Part shown: piece after piece, positions 1 to 7,646 of the stretch | Layout of the letters: every line of letters begins with the position of its first letter | Position numbering within the stretch: position 1 is the stretch's first letter | Virus record (IMG/VR): IMGVR_UViG_3300029893_000042 | Span: 12,156 to 34,393 of that record | Origin: a virus | Direction: 5' to 3' (one strand) | Length of the DNA stretch: 22,238 bases | The notes under the pieces: generated by a model | The model's database searches: none | What the model was told of the DNA's origin: nothing | The model's input: the letters and a program-made list of their open reading frames with translations, nothing else | Made by a program: the position numbers and the translations under genes

Positions 1-77
1 GGCCTAAAAGCAATATATTGCGGGACGCCATCTCGTCCCTGTCTGCTACATACCCGCAGTTTGTGCAGATATGCGTT
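1..77. repeat. 77-bp exact repeat of 15363-15439 (3' part of tnpB)
   Basis: Bases 1-77 are identical to 15363-15439 by direct reading. They encode the second half of the TnpB zinc ribbon and the DRD...NIL segment. Identity stops abruptly after 77/15439; on the left it probably continues outside the window into the right end. Confidence 0.95.
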
Positions 78-1045
78 CTGACGCTTAGGGATTTTTGTAT
101 CAATTCCCCGCAGTTACTGCATTTTTGTGTAGTATAGCGAGGATTGACTTTCACCAAATGACCTCCAAGCATTCGCAGCTTGTAAGAAGCCATATTGGTA
201 AATACCCCCCAACTGGCGTCATAAATACTTTTTGCAAGATGTTTATTTTTTGTCATTCCCTTGATATTCAAATCTTCTACGCAAACTAAATCATAATTAC
301 TCGCATATTTATAACTTAGTTTGTGCAGAAAATCCTTTCTTTGGTTAGCTATTTTTTCGTGTGTCTTAGCTACCAGCTGTCTTGATTTTTCTCTATTCTT
401 TCCACCCCTTTTCTTTTTTGAAAGCAATCTTTGTTGGACTGCTAGTTTCTTTTCGGTTTTTCTAAAGAATTTTGGTGGCTTTATTTTGTTTCCATCAGTA
501 TCAACAATAAAATGTTTTAGCCCAAAATCTATTCCCACCACTTTCTTTACTCTTTTCGGTTTGGCTTCGGATATTTCATCAATTACCTGTAAATACCACC
601 CGCTTGCTCTTTTTACGAGTCTTGCCGTTTTGGGATTGTTTAGCTTCTGCAACCCTCTGGTTTTTATGCCATTAAGTCCATATTTTTTCCACGCTATGAG
701 ATATTTACCATCTATCTTATAATCCGTTCCGTATTGTCTAAGTGGTATGCTCCTGTATCTGTTTTTACTCTTAAATCGTGGGAAGCCCCCCCTTCTAAAA
801 AAATGTTCATAAGCATTGTTGAGCCGATACACTACCATCTGACGCAAGGAGGCGGGCATATCTCCATATTCTTTTACTTTCTTTTGCAGGTCAAATCTTG
901 AAAGTGTTTTATTTTTCTCTTTATATTCCTTTATTTTCATCTCCAAACAATAGTTATAAAGATTTCTCGACTCCTCCAACAATCTTTCTATTTCAACAAG
1001 TTGTTTTTTGGATGAATAGATTTTAGCCTCTCTTACCAGTTGCAT
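1..1045 (-). CDS. tnpB: TnpB RNA-guided nuclease of an IS200/IS605 element, 3' end cut by window edge
   Basis: I translated this frame by hand: it is open for 348 codons from ATG at 1045 to the window edge. It shows the TnpB RuvC-like layout: GIDFG with Asp173, CVEDLN with Glu257, a zinc ribbon with Cys309/Cys312 and Cys327/Cys330, and DRDEMASRNIL with the third acidic site at about 335-337. Family knowledge: TnpB proteins of about 350-400 residues use an omega RNA from the element's right end to cut DNA next to a TAM and help the element persist. The remnant at 15295-15516 suggests about 20 more residues beyond the edge, ending in EPHTL, so the copy appears intact. A consensus-like promoter lies 6 nt upstream of the ATG and there is no Shine-Dalgarno, so a leaderless mRNA is likely. 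Its closest relatives cannot be determined here. Confidence 0.93.
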   Translation of the reverse strand, partial: MQLVREAKIYSSKKQLVEIERLLEESRNLYNYCLEMKIKEYKEKNKTLSRFDLQKKVKEYGDMPASLRQMVVYRLNNAYEHFFRRGGFPRFKSKNRYRSIPLRQYGTDYKIDGKYLIAWKKYGLNGIKTRGLQKLNNPKTARLVKRASGWYLQVIDEISEAKPKRVKKVVGIDFGLKHFIVDTDGNKIKPPKFFRKTEKKLAVQQRLLSKKKRGGKNREKSRQLVAKTHEKIANQRKDFLHKLSYKYASNYDLVCVEDLNIKGMTKNKHLAKSIYDASWGVFTNMASYKLRMLGGHLVKVNPRYTTQKCSNCGELIQKSLSVRTHICTNCGYVADRDEMASRNILLLG

Positions 1046-1051
1046 ACTACT

Positions 1052-1080
1052 ATTTTATCAACTGATAATTATATTGTCAA
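1052..1080 (-). promoter_or_regulatory. Promoter of tnpB (TTGACA-17-TAAAAT), leaderless geometry
   Basis: On the minus strand TTGACA (1075-1080) is followed after 17 bp by TAAAAT (1052-1057). The tnpB ATG begins 6 nt after the -10. Transcription would start at or next to the ATG, and no ribosome binding site is present. The promoter lies within the element's left end, so the element brings its own promoter. Confidence 0.65.
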
Positions 1081-1101
1081 TGTACAATTAGACGCTTTCA
1101 T

Positions 1102-1122
1102 CCCACCGCTAAAGCAGGTGGG
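1102..1122. repeat. Left-end subterminal hairpin of the IS element
   Basis: Read on the minus strand, CCCACC...GGTGGG arms surround TGCTTTAGC. It matches the layout of the right-end hairpin at 15288-15308. The CTTTAG in the loop supplies the TAG stop (1109-1111) of the upstream methyltransferase gene. Confidence 0.8.
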
Positions 1123-1618
1123 ATTTCCCGCTTATTGTCTTAATTATTAAAACTGCTCCATTATTGTGTCCCTCAATTGGTTTAATGGTAAATCCATGTT
1201 TCTCACAAAACTCATCAACTGCCTGTGTTACACCAAAAGGATTTCCATAATCATCACAGGCAATAACACTTTTACTTAGTGGTAATACTCCTTCAAGGTC
1301 AGCCCTTGCGCTTTCGTATGAATGGTCGCCGTCCACATATACCCAATCATACTTATCCAGTCCCTTAAGCACATAAGGGCTTCTGCCGTATAAAATGTTC
1401 CACCTGTCGCCATATCTTTTTTTAAACAAATCCGCTTTATCCTTTTCATCATCCAGATCAATAGACAACAAATTACCTTTACACGCCTCAAGATAAGCAT
1501 AAGCGCTCATACCCCAACAAAAGCCTATTTCAAGCCCTGTTTTGGGTTTTAGTTTTTTAATAACCGCCATTAGTGGTGGTATATACTGGTCAGAATTTAA
1601 GTCGTCTGCGAATTTCAT
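1109..1618 (-). CDS. Class I SAM-dependent methyltransferase, 3' end overwritten by IS left end
   Basis: A small methyltransferase of 169 residues with a Rossmann-type SAM fold. Motif I is LEIGFCWG (29-36), the acidic end of strand 2 is SIDLDD (52-57), and VDGDHSYE (95-102) is typical of Methyltransf_24/FkbM-like sugar and natural-product methylases. The start chosen is ATG at 1618 (MKFADD), with GAGGTG about 8 nt upstream; a longer in-frame start at 1639 has no better signal. It overlaps the upstream glycosyltransferase by 29 bp and closes the glycan operon, so a glycan methyl cap is the likely job (inference). The last codons (SGKSHLL) and the stop are read from the IS left end. The final strand of the fold (AVLIIK, 155-160) is present, so activity may be kept. 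Confidence 0.8.
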   Translation of the reverse strand: MKFADDLNSDQYIPPLMAVIKKLKPKTGLEIGFCWGMSAYAYLEACKGNLLSIDLDDEKDKADLFKKRYGDRWNILYGRSPYVLKGLDKYDWVYVDGDHSYESARADLEGVLPLSKSVIACDDYGNPFGVTQAVDEFCEKHGFTIKPIEGHNNGAVLIIKTISGKSHLL

Positions 1619-2312
1619 ACGGCAACACCTCAACCACACTTTTATAAAAAATATTAGGCTCAGTCGGGTGGAAGTTCATCATCTCAGGAGTCCACTTAAG
1701 CCATACATTCTCATACCACCCTGGGGTAATCTCATGGCTATGTCCCCATGAGCCAATCTTTTTAAGTAGCTCCTCATTTGTGCGTATATAACTTAAATGG
1801 TAAAGCGTAGTTTCGGGTATAAAATAATCAGGATAGTCAATATCTCTAATGTGCCTAAAACGCACGTGGGGTCGCATAGCAATAACCGGCGGACCGTGGT
1901 GGCCGTCATAGCGTAAGGCTATATAGTCTGGATCTTTAAAATACACATACATACGCTCGCTTTTGTAAACATCTTTGTCTGCTTTTTTCAAATACTTAAG
2001 TATTTTTTCAATATCTACCTTTGTATAAAACTCATCAGCATCAACAATAAGGCACCAGTCAAACCCTTTTTTCTCAAAATACTCAAGCCCAACGTGTCGC
2101 TGTCCCTCATCCGGTGGAAAATTATCAACCATAACAGTTGCCCCTTTTTGTCTTGCTATCCGCTCGGTTCCATCAGGAGTCAAAGCCTCACCGGCCCACG
2201 GCTTTTTACTTACAAGCACCAAATGCTCCACCTCAAACCCCCTAAACTGGTCTATACAAGCCCCAATAAAGCGCTCCTCGTTATATGCTGGTGTTATTAC
2301 TCCTACTTTCAT
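1590..2312 (-). CDS. Family 2-like (GT-A) glycosyltransferase
   Basis: A 240-residue GT-A enzyme. The N-terminus KVGVITPAYNEERFI is the classic nucleotide-sugar-binding first strand. VDADEF (90-95) is the DxD-type metal/nucleotide motif. No membrane segment is seen, so the enzyme is likely cytoplasmic. Donor and acceptor are unknown. The start ATG at 2312 overlaps the stop of the cytidylyltransferase gene as ATGA, with AAGGA upstream, which indicates translational coupling. It is the fifth gene of the six-gene glycan cassette. Confidence 0.85.
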   Translation of the reverse strand: MKVGVITPAYNEERFIGACIDQFRGFEVEHLVLVSKKPWAGEALTPDGTERIARQKGATVMVDNFPPDEGQRHVGLEYFEKKGFDWCLIVDADEFYTKVDIEKILKYLKKADKDVYKSERMYVYFKDPDYIALRYDGHHGPPVIAMRPHVRFRHIRDIDYPDYFIPETTLYHLSYIRTNEELLKKIGSWGHSHEITPGWYENVWLKWTPEMMNFHPTEPNIFYKSVVEVLPYEIRRRLKF

Positions 2313-2725
2313 AGCTTTTCCTTGATAAGGCTGGTACTAATACCCTTGGTATAGGGTACATAGCAAAGCACAATTCCTCTCTCATCCAACCAATCTTGGG
2401 TGAATTGCATTTGGGTGTAGTAATCCTTTTTAGCCCAATCAGAACCGATAACCAAAAGGTCTGGCCTTACCGCGTCTATCACGGCCTTTCCGTTCTCATC
2501 GCCAAAATTAGGGACAACCTCATCCACATATTTAAAGGCAAGTATTGTTTTGGCTCTTGCCTCATAATCCATAACAGGCAAACTTCCCTTGTAACTTTTA
2601 ACAAACTCGTCAGTATTAAGTGATACAACAACCCTGCCACCGTTTGATAATATTTTGCACCACTTGAATATATTGCCATGTCCAAAGTGGGGTAAATCAA
2701 AAGTGCCAACGGTTAGTGCAACCAT
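2309..2725 (-). CDS. Cytidylyltransferase-like nucleotidyltransferase (glycerol-3-phosphate cytidylyltransferase/TagD type)
   Basis: 138 residues, the usual size for TagD-like single-domain enzymes. GTFDLPHFGH (7-16) holds the HxGH nucleotidyl-transfer motif (His13, His16), and the C-terminus ISTSLIKEKL (129-138) is the conserved signature of the superfamily. Family members transfer CMP (or AMP) from a nucleoside triphosphate to a phosphorylated alcohol or sugar, giving for example CDP-glycerol. In this operon it would make an activated donor for a neighbouring transferase (inference). The substrate could instead be another polyol- or heptose-phosphate. The start at 2725 is supported by AGGAGGG 5 nt upstream. 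It overlaps the upstream gene by 13 bp. Confidence 0.85.
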   Translation of the reverse strand: MVALTVGTFDLPHFGHGNIFKWCKILSNGGRVVVSLNTDEFVKSYKGSLPVMDYEARAKTILAFKYVDEVVPNFGDENGKAVIDAVRPDLLVIGSDWAKKDYYTQMQFTQDWLDERGIVLCYVPYTKGISTSLIKEKL

Positions 2726-3348
2726 TTTTCCCTCCTATTGTTGTAAAGCTCCTCATCCTCTTTAAAATACTTTTTTCCCTTTTCGTATGTTTCGTCGTTT
2801 GGCGATAAATTATAAATCCAGTGGATGTGCTCAACAATCATTTTAGGCTCGTATGCCAATACCCCCCTTGCTTTTGCGGTTTCATAAAACTCGGTATCGG
2901 TGAAGTTGTGCTTGTATGGGTATAGAACAGGATATTGCCGGTCTACACAACCTCCCCAGGTTTCAATGTATTCTCTTTTAACCAAAAAGAATGTACCGGC
3001 TTCACCCTTCATAACCGATTGGCTGTGCATATCGTTTGCAACCACAACACCCTCTTGTCGCGACATTCCCGCTTCAAGCCATCCGTCGTGAAAGACTACA
3101 TCATCCGCTCCGATAAAAAATCTTTCATTGTTTGTTTTTGTAAACGCTGTATTTATTGCCGTGGCGTAACTGCCACCGTCGAATATGATGTTGACACCAA
3201 GCTTTTGTGCTACATCTATGCTTTCTTTGTCATCCCTTTCCAATATGAACCAAACCTTATTAATTATGTTTGTGGAATTTTTAACATTTTCCATAAGTAC
3301 TCCAATCTTTCGCGCTCTTTTGTATGTGGGTATAAATATATCAACCAT
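2713..3348 (-). CDS. Small GT-A-like glycosyltransferase, paralogue of the upstream gene
   Basis: 211 residues. VDIFIPTYKRARKI at the N-terminus and GADDVVFHDGW (80-90, Asp82-Asp83) fit a GT-A fold with a DD motif. The C-terminal block IVEHIHWIYNLSPNDETY mirrors VVEHMHWKFGLSDHDSTY in the upstream gene, so the two arose by duplication and divergence. The start is taken at ATG 3348, an 8-bp overlap with the upstream stop that puts the first strand at the N-terminus. ATG 3369 (MSYISKEM...) is an alternative, and the longest open frame (from 3483) is mostly inside the neighbour. The sugar donor is unknown. Confidence 0.8.
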   Translation of the reverse strand: MVDIFIPTYKRARKIGVLMENVKNSTNIINKVWFILERDDKESIDVAQKLGVNIIFDGGSYATAINTAFTKTNNERFFIGADDVVFHDGWLEAGMSRQEGVVVANDMHSQSVMKGEAGTFFLVKREYIETWGGCVDRQYPVLYPYKHNFTDTEFYETAKARGVLAYEPKMIVEHIHWIYNLSPNDETYEKGKKYFKEDEELYNNRREKWLH

Positions 3349-3970
3349 TTCTTTTGATATATAGCTCATAGTCCGACCCGCCTTCTTCTTCGTGTTCAAT
3401 ATAAGTGCTATCATGATCTGAAAGGCCAAACTTCCAATGCATATGCTCAACAACTGACTTAGGTTCATATACAAACTCCCCACCGGCTCTTTTAATAAGC
3501 TCTACATCCCCCCAGGCATGGCGATAGCCCTCGTGGAAAATCTCCCCTAGCTTGTCGGCAAGACTTCTTTTAACAATAAATGCTGAGCCACTTTTTTCTC
3601 CGAACGGATACTCCGGCGGATAAAGCGCGTGGTGAACATCGTTTACACCAACAAGCCCCTTGTCGTGCCTCAAGGCTTTTGTGTCCCACCCATCGTAAAA
3701 CAAATAGTCATCCGAGGCTGTAAACATATATTCTTCCGTGGTTAGCCGGTAAAGCTCGTTAATCTTTTTGTAATAAGTATCGAGCATGCTTTCGATATAG
3801 TGATATCCATTATCGTCGCACACTTTTTTTGTACTCTCGTCACAGATCGCAAAATATAGCCTGTACGGAGTCTTTGTGGTAGCTTTAATATTCTCAACCA
3901 AAGGTTTAATTTTGTGCGACCTATTTCTGGTTGGCAATAGAATAGCCAACACTACATTACTTTTACCCAT
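3341..3970 (-). CDS. Small GT-A-like glycosyltransferase
   Basis: 209 residues. LAILLPTRNRSHKI starts the fold, ASDDYLFYDGW (85-95) gives the DD metal-binding pair, and VVEHMHW (173-179) has an H-x-H-W motif shared with the downstream paralogue. No transmembrane helix is seen. Its ATG overlaps the end of the 763-residue gene by 19 bp and has no clear Shine-Dalgarno, so translation is probably coupled. The role inferred from context is sequential sugar addition with its paralogue on a phage or host-surface glycan. Confidence 0.8.
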   Translation of the reverse strand: MGKSNVVLAILLPTRNRSHKIKPLVENIKATTKTPYRLYFAICDESTKKVCDDNGYHYIESMLDTYYKKINELYRLTTEEYMFTASDDYLFYDGWDTKALRHDKGLVGVNDVHHALYPPEYPFGEKSGSAFIVKRSLADKLGEIFHEGYRHAWGDVELIKRAGGEFVYEPKSVVEHMHWKFGLSDHDSTYIEHEEEGGSDYELYIKRNG

Positions 3971-6243
3971 TGTTTTGCTATTTCACCCCACGTTTCCTTT
4001 TTAGCTTTCTTTTGGCAATCGGCTCTTAGCTTTTCAACTTCACCGGATTTAATGAGTCGCACAATCTCACGGGCAACCGCTTCTTGGGTTTCGCGGGCAT
4101 TTGGATCACCCTTAACACGCACGCCATAGTCTTTTTCTTTTAGGGCTGCGTAATCTGTCATTACGGGCACGCAACCCACCAAAGCAGATTCACGAACCGA
4201 AATACAATCAATCTCCTCAAAGTCAGTAGCATAGTAGTGTATTGAAGCCTCAGCCTTCTTTTTAAGAAGCTCCTTGTGCCCAATCCTGCCGTGTTCAGTT
4301 ACCCCTTTTTGATTCATCATATGCACCAGCTCCTCTTTCCACTTCATACGCTCAGGGTTTCCCCTGTGAACTGTGTCAAATAAATTCCAACCGTAATAAA
4401 TATCAAGTGTGGCTTCCGGTATCTCACGTTTAATAATCGGCCAACCCCAATGAAGCATCCAAAAAAGCCCCCTGTCATAACTTGAGGCATATATCAATTT
4501 ATAAGGATCGCGCGTCCCCTTAATCTTAATAAAACGCTTATCAACTCCGTTTGTGATAATTTCAATCTTCTCATCTGGTACATGGGGTATTAAATTTCTG
4601 TGGTAGCGTGACTTAACCATGATCTTATCCACGTTTTTAAGCCTTTCGGGTGTAAATTCTTTAGGATTTGGTACGTCGTGAAGGTCCAATAATACCCTTT
4701 TTGCGCTCCACTTATTATCAAGCTCCCACGGTGCTCTCCAAATAATAAGCGTGTTAAAGTTGTCGTTTCTATTAAACCTGTAAAAATTAAGATACTCAAC
4801 GCCTCCATAATCACCCTCAATCGCCCCTGGATTTCCATATACGGTAACGTTGTAACCCATTGCCCTCCAATTCTTGGCCAATTGCACAATTGCCGTTTCG
4901 CTTCCCCCAAGACCGGTCTTAAGGCTATCAGGCGACCACTCCTCAAAACTACGCCCTGCCCAGATAACAATAGATTTATCATTCCAGTTTTTGGGTGGGT
5001 TAAACTTTTGTCTTATTTGCTCAACATAAGCATTGCCTTCAATTGAAGAAGGCAGAGCATTAAGTAGGGTGCTAATCTTTTCAAGTTCATTTGTTTTGAG
5101 AAGTTCCTTTTGCAACGTTTCAACTGCACGGGTTGCCTCTATAAGCTCCTCCAGCCTTTTTGCCCCCATAAGTTTGGTTTTGAACTCCTCGCTTTGCGGT
5201 ACAATCTTCACAAGCTCCTCCAAAGCCTCAATTGCAAGCTTGGTCTTTTTTCTTCCCATAGCAATCATATACATCGTTTCAAAGTAATGAATCTCGTCAT
5301 CTATAGGTACTTGGACAATTCCGCTTTTGTGCTCAGGCATTTGTACAAATATGCGCGCATACACCTCAGCATCATCATACTTTTCCTGCAAGGCTAGAGT
5401 GTAGGCGAGGTTGATATAAACAGTTCTAATACGCTTAAACTCACCCAGTGCCCTTAAAAATTCTTCCTCTGCACCTTTTGTGTCACCCTCAAACAACTTA
5501 ATAAGCCCCATATAGTTACGGGCTAAACAACGCTCCTCATCCCAACCAGAGTGCTTTAAATAATCTTTAAAAATCTTGTATGCTTTGTCGTAATCCTCTA
5601 CATCAAAATAGTTACGAGCTAGGTAGTATTCAGTTCGTGGGTCGTGCTTGTCACCCTCGTTTTTGTAAGTTTCCTCAAGTATCTCAAGATTTCTGGTATT
5701 GTTGCGCTCAAATGACTCCTTGGGTGGAAAATGATTTACCTTAACGTCTTTAAAATAGCCATTATTTGCTTCTCTAGTTGGAATTAACGTTTCGTGAAGG
5801 TGCCCTTTCCATTCATAATATCCGCGTCTAACTATACGTTCTCTAGGATGAACAATCTCAACCTTTCCGGTTTGTGGGTTAATTTGATAGTTGTAGTCAA
5901 AAAATATTGAAGTAAGTTTTTGCGCATCCATCACCTTAACCATTTCAGGTAGAAGCTCAGCGTTTTGCCATATATCATCCGTGTCACACCAGACAATGTA
6001 ATCATACTCCTCAGGTACTTGTTTTAAAGCGTAGTTTCTTGCCTTCTCAAAGCTTTTGTCCCATTTATAAAAACTAGTAACTCCTCCATAGTTTTTAATT
6101 ATTTTTTTAATTTGAGTGTCAGGCTTGTTGGTAGTGGTTACAAATATACCGTCAACGTATTTAGCTATTGAATTTAAACAACGAACTAAAAGCTCTTTTT
6201 CCGTATCATCTTTAACAATCATATTGAGCGCAAGTTTGCTCAT
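3952..6243 (-). CDS. Large fused glycosyltransferase: GT2 (GT-A) + TPR-like region + GT4-like (GT-B)
   Basis: 763 residues. Residues 1-170 are a GT2 domain: LALNMIVKDD, then CDTDD (86-90) as the DxD motif, and KGHLHETL (146-153). Residues 180-400 are helical and TPR-like, with acidic A/Y/L-spaced repeats such as YLARNYFDVEDYDKAYKIF (207-225). Residues 424-763 are a GT-B domain: GLGGSETA (444-451) as the N-lobe glycine loop, YASSYDRGL (585-593), and E-x7-E (677/685) for nucleotide-sugar binding. Two unlike catalytic domains on one chain could build a disaccharide or a heteropolymer; TPRs commonly bind protein or peptide acceptors (inference). The start ATGA overlaps the upstream stop, with AAAGGGA upstream. 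It is the first and largest gene of the glycan cassette. Confidence 0.85.
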   Translation of the reverse strand: MSKLALNMIVKDDTEKELLVRCLNSIAKYVDGIFVTTTNKPDTQIKKIIKNYGGVTSFYKWDKSFEKARNYALKQVPEEYDYIVWCDTDDIWQNAELLPEMVKVMDAQKLTSIFFDYNYQINPQTGKVEIVHPRERIVRRGYYEWKGHLHETLIPTREANNGYFKDVKVNHFPPKESFERNNTRNLEILEETYKNEGDKHDPRTEYYLARNYFDVEDYDKAYKIFKDYLKHSGWDEERCLARNYMGLIKLFEGDTKGAEEEFLRALGEFKRIRTVYINLAYTLALQEKYDDAEVYARIFVQMPEHKSGIVQVPIDDEIHYFETMYMIAMGRKKTKLAIEALEELVKIVPQSEEFKTKLMGAKRLEELIEATRAVETLQKELLKTNELEKISTLLNALPSSIEGNAYVEQIRQKFNPPKNWNDKSIVIWAGRSFEEWSPDSLKTGLGGSETAIVQLAKNWRAMGYNVTVYGNPGAIEGDYGGVEYLNFYRFNRNDNFNTLIIWRAPWELDNKWSAKRVLLDLHDVPNPKEFTPERLKNVDKIMVKSRYHRNLIPHVPDEKIEIITNGVDKRFIKIKGTRDPYKLIYASSYDRGLFWMLHWGWPIIKREIPEATLDIYYGWNLFDTVHRGNPERMKWKEELVHMMNQKGVTEHGRIGHKELLKKKAEASIHYYATDFEEIDCISVRESALVGCVPVMTDYAALKEKDYGVRVKGDPNARETQEAVAREIVRLIKSGEVEKLRADCQKKAKKETWGEIAKQWVKVM

Positions 6244-6617
6244 ATGTTTTCCCTTTCCGGCACACTATATTGAGGATAGCGTTTTGCAAATTGCCTCCAA
6301 AAATCCACATTATCAAAGTCTGTTAAAAAAAATGACATTAAATCTTTAAGGTCTGCTGGAATTGATACAAGGTGGCGCATGTCTTTACGCTTGTTTGCTC
6401 CCCAACGGTTTTTAAGATTTTTTCTTCTTTGAGCCATGGCTTCTTGCCGTTTTTTAGTACCCTCGGGATCACGTTTTTCATAAATCTCTACTAAAAAACT
6501 AACTACTTCCCACATGTTTTTGCTACGAATCTTTTGAAGTAGTTTTTCCACGGCCTCATATGCCCATGCTGGATAAACCTTACCATTTGGTCTCACTGCT
6601 ACTAATTGATCGTCCAT
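6240..6617 (-). CDS. Unknown basic phage protein between capsid gene and glycan cassette
   Basis: 125 residues, not recognised. It is rich in Lys and Arg in the middle (residues 49-80, with KKRQEAMAQRRKNLKNRW), and the C-terminal third is aromatic and mixed. There is no signal peptide or membrane segment. It follows the capsid gene after a strong hairpin, has no obvious Shine-Dalgarno at ATG 6617, and is joined by an ATGA overlap to the large glycosyltransferase. By position it could be a head completion or connector protein or a partner of the glycosylation enzymes; neither is shown by sequence. Confidence 0.65.
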   Translation of the reverse strand: MDDQLVAVRPNGKVYPAWAYEAVEKLLQKIRSKNMWEVVSFLVEIYEKRDPEGTKKRQEAMAQRRKNLKNRWGANKRKDMRHLVSIPADLKDLMSFFLTDFDNVDFWRQFAKRYPQYSVPERENI

Positions 6618-6632
6618 TGTTTCAAATTATGC

Positions 6633-6662
6633 GGGCCAACCCCAGGGGGTAGGGGTTGGCCC
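6633..6662 (-). terminator. 11-bp perfect GC-rich hairpin after the capsid gene (terminator or mRNA 3'-end/processing structure)
   Basis: Arms GGGCCAACCCC (6633-6643) and GGGGTTGGCCC (6652-6662) pair perfectly around an 8-nt loop. On the minus strand it lies 37 nt beyond the capsid stop and is followed by GCATAATTTG rather than a clean U-run, so it may be a leaky terminator or an mRNA-stabilising end. It would lower transcription of the glycan cassette relative to capsid. Confidence 0.6.
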
Positions 6663-6698
6663 AATTAGCTACCTTAACCCCCATTTGTACTAATTTAC

Positions 6699-7622
6699 TT
6701 ACGCCGTTGCTGCGTAAGAGCGTAGTACCATTCCGCGTGCAGTATCAACTTGTACCGTAGCCTCACCCACAATGTGACCTTTTTGGCTATCGCCTGTCAC
6801 ACCATTAGGTACGTGCTTTGGTCGCCTCAAGTAACCAATCTTACAAAGGTTCTTTCTAATACCCAGAACCTCGCCTCCGTTTCCGTCTGTTGGCATATCT
6901 TTGTGTGCACGAACCTCAACCATGGTTCCATAGTCAGATTCAATAACATCCAAAGCTTGCACTAACCGTTTGTCGTCGGCTGGGATTGTTCTTGGGCTAG
7001 AAGTTGTAAAGAATGCGGCAACATCACCTTTCCTGCGTCCAGTCATTAAAACAAGATCAACTAAGAACTCGTCTGTCTGGTTCCAAGATTCGGTCATAAT
7101 GTCGCGAAACTCCTGCTCAGAGAAAGAAGAGGCAGAGGTGCGCGCTGTATAGCGCCCATCAGTTGCCACTATGTTTCTAATACCATCCATCTCACGAGCC
7201 ACGCCGGATGATCCAGAAGCTTTTGTGCCGCGAAGGATCGCGTACTCAAGTTTGTTTTTCCAACGTCGCATAGCCCAACCCATTTCACGAGCATAAGCGT
7301 CTTTAGGAGAAACTTTATTTACCACAACATCAGTTTCAGAGACCGCAAAGACCTCTTTAATGATCTGGGTGATATTGTTTTTCTTTGTTGGAACGCTCAA
7401 GTCAGAAAAAGTGTTGTCATCTCCTTCTACTGACGCGCTGTTTGAAGTTGGTCGTGACTGATAGTATTCAGTCCACTCATGGAGTGTTTGACTCACAGGA
7501 ACATTACCCAAAACAGTGGAAAGATAATTCTGGTCAGGGCTGATGTCAGCTATTCTGTCCAAAAGATCCTCCCTTCGGGTGGTATCCATATAAGTCTGGT
7601 GTACTCCTGCTAATTGTGCCAT
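6699..7622 (-). CDS. Major capsid protein, SU10/DUF5309-like HK97 fold
   Basis: 307 residues, a normal size for this capsid family. The pattern KKNNITQIIKEVFAVSETD (79-97), then an Arg/Lys- and Glu-rich helix (WAMRRWKNKLEYAILRG) and a C-terminal region of short strands, resembles DUF5309 (SU10 major capsid) proteins. Its place directly after a scaffold-like gene and downstream of portal and terminase agrees. The start at 7622 is preceded by a near-perfect Shine-Dalgarno, GGGAGGTGA, the strongest in the head module, as expected for the most abundant virion protein. There is no N-terminal prohead-protease-type extension. Family assignment is from remembered pattern, not a search. Confidence 0.85.
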   Translation of the reverse strand: MAQLAGVHQTYMDTTRREDLLDRIADISPDQNYLSTVLGNVPVSQTLHEWTEYYQSRPTSNSASVEGDDNTFSDLSVPTKKNNITQIIKEVFAVSETDVVVNKVSPKDAYAREMGWAMRRWKNKLEYAILRGTKASGSSGVAREMDGIRNIVATDGRYTARTSASSFSEQEFRDIMTESWNQTDEFLVDLVLMTGRRKGDVAAFFTTSSPRTIPADDKRLVQALDVIESDYGTMVEVRAHKDMPTDGNGGEVLGIRKNLCKIGYLRRPKHVPNGVTGDSQKGHIVGEATVQVDTARGMVLRSYAATA

Positions 7623-7646
7623 TAATAATCACCTCCCAGCGACGGA

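Larger units (their letters stand above)
1..1130 (-). mobile_element. IS200/IS605-type element (IS1341-like, tnpB only), left end and body; right end outside window
   Basis: The element contains tnpB and, upstream of it, an imperfect subterminal palindrome at 1102-1122 that is typical of IS200/IS605 left ends. A very similar palindrome lies at the right end of the remnant near 15288-15308; both are CCCAC-rich arms around CTTTAG. No tnpA (Y1 transposase) is visible in the window, so it may be a tnpB-only element mobilised in trans. The exact left boundary is not determined; it lies close to the end of the palindrome, near 1123-1135. The right end is beyond base 1. Confidence 0.8.

Noticed and set aside
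321-722. 133-codon plus-strand frame rich in Phe/Leu
   Set aside because: It lies opposite tnpB, whose minus frame has the catalytic motifs; the hydrophobic content is a shadow effect.
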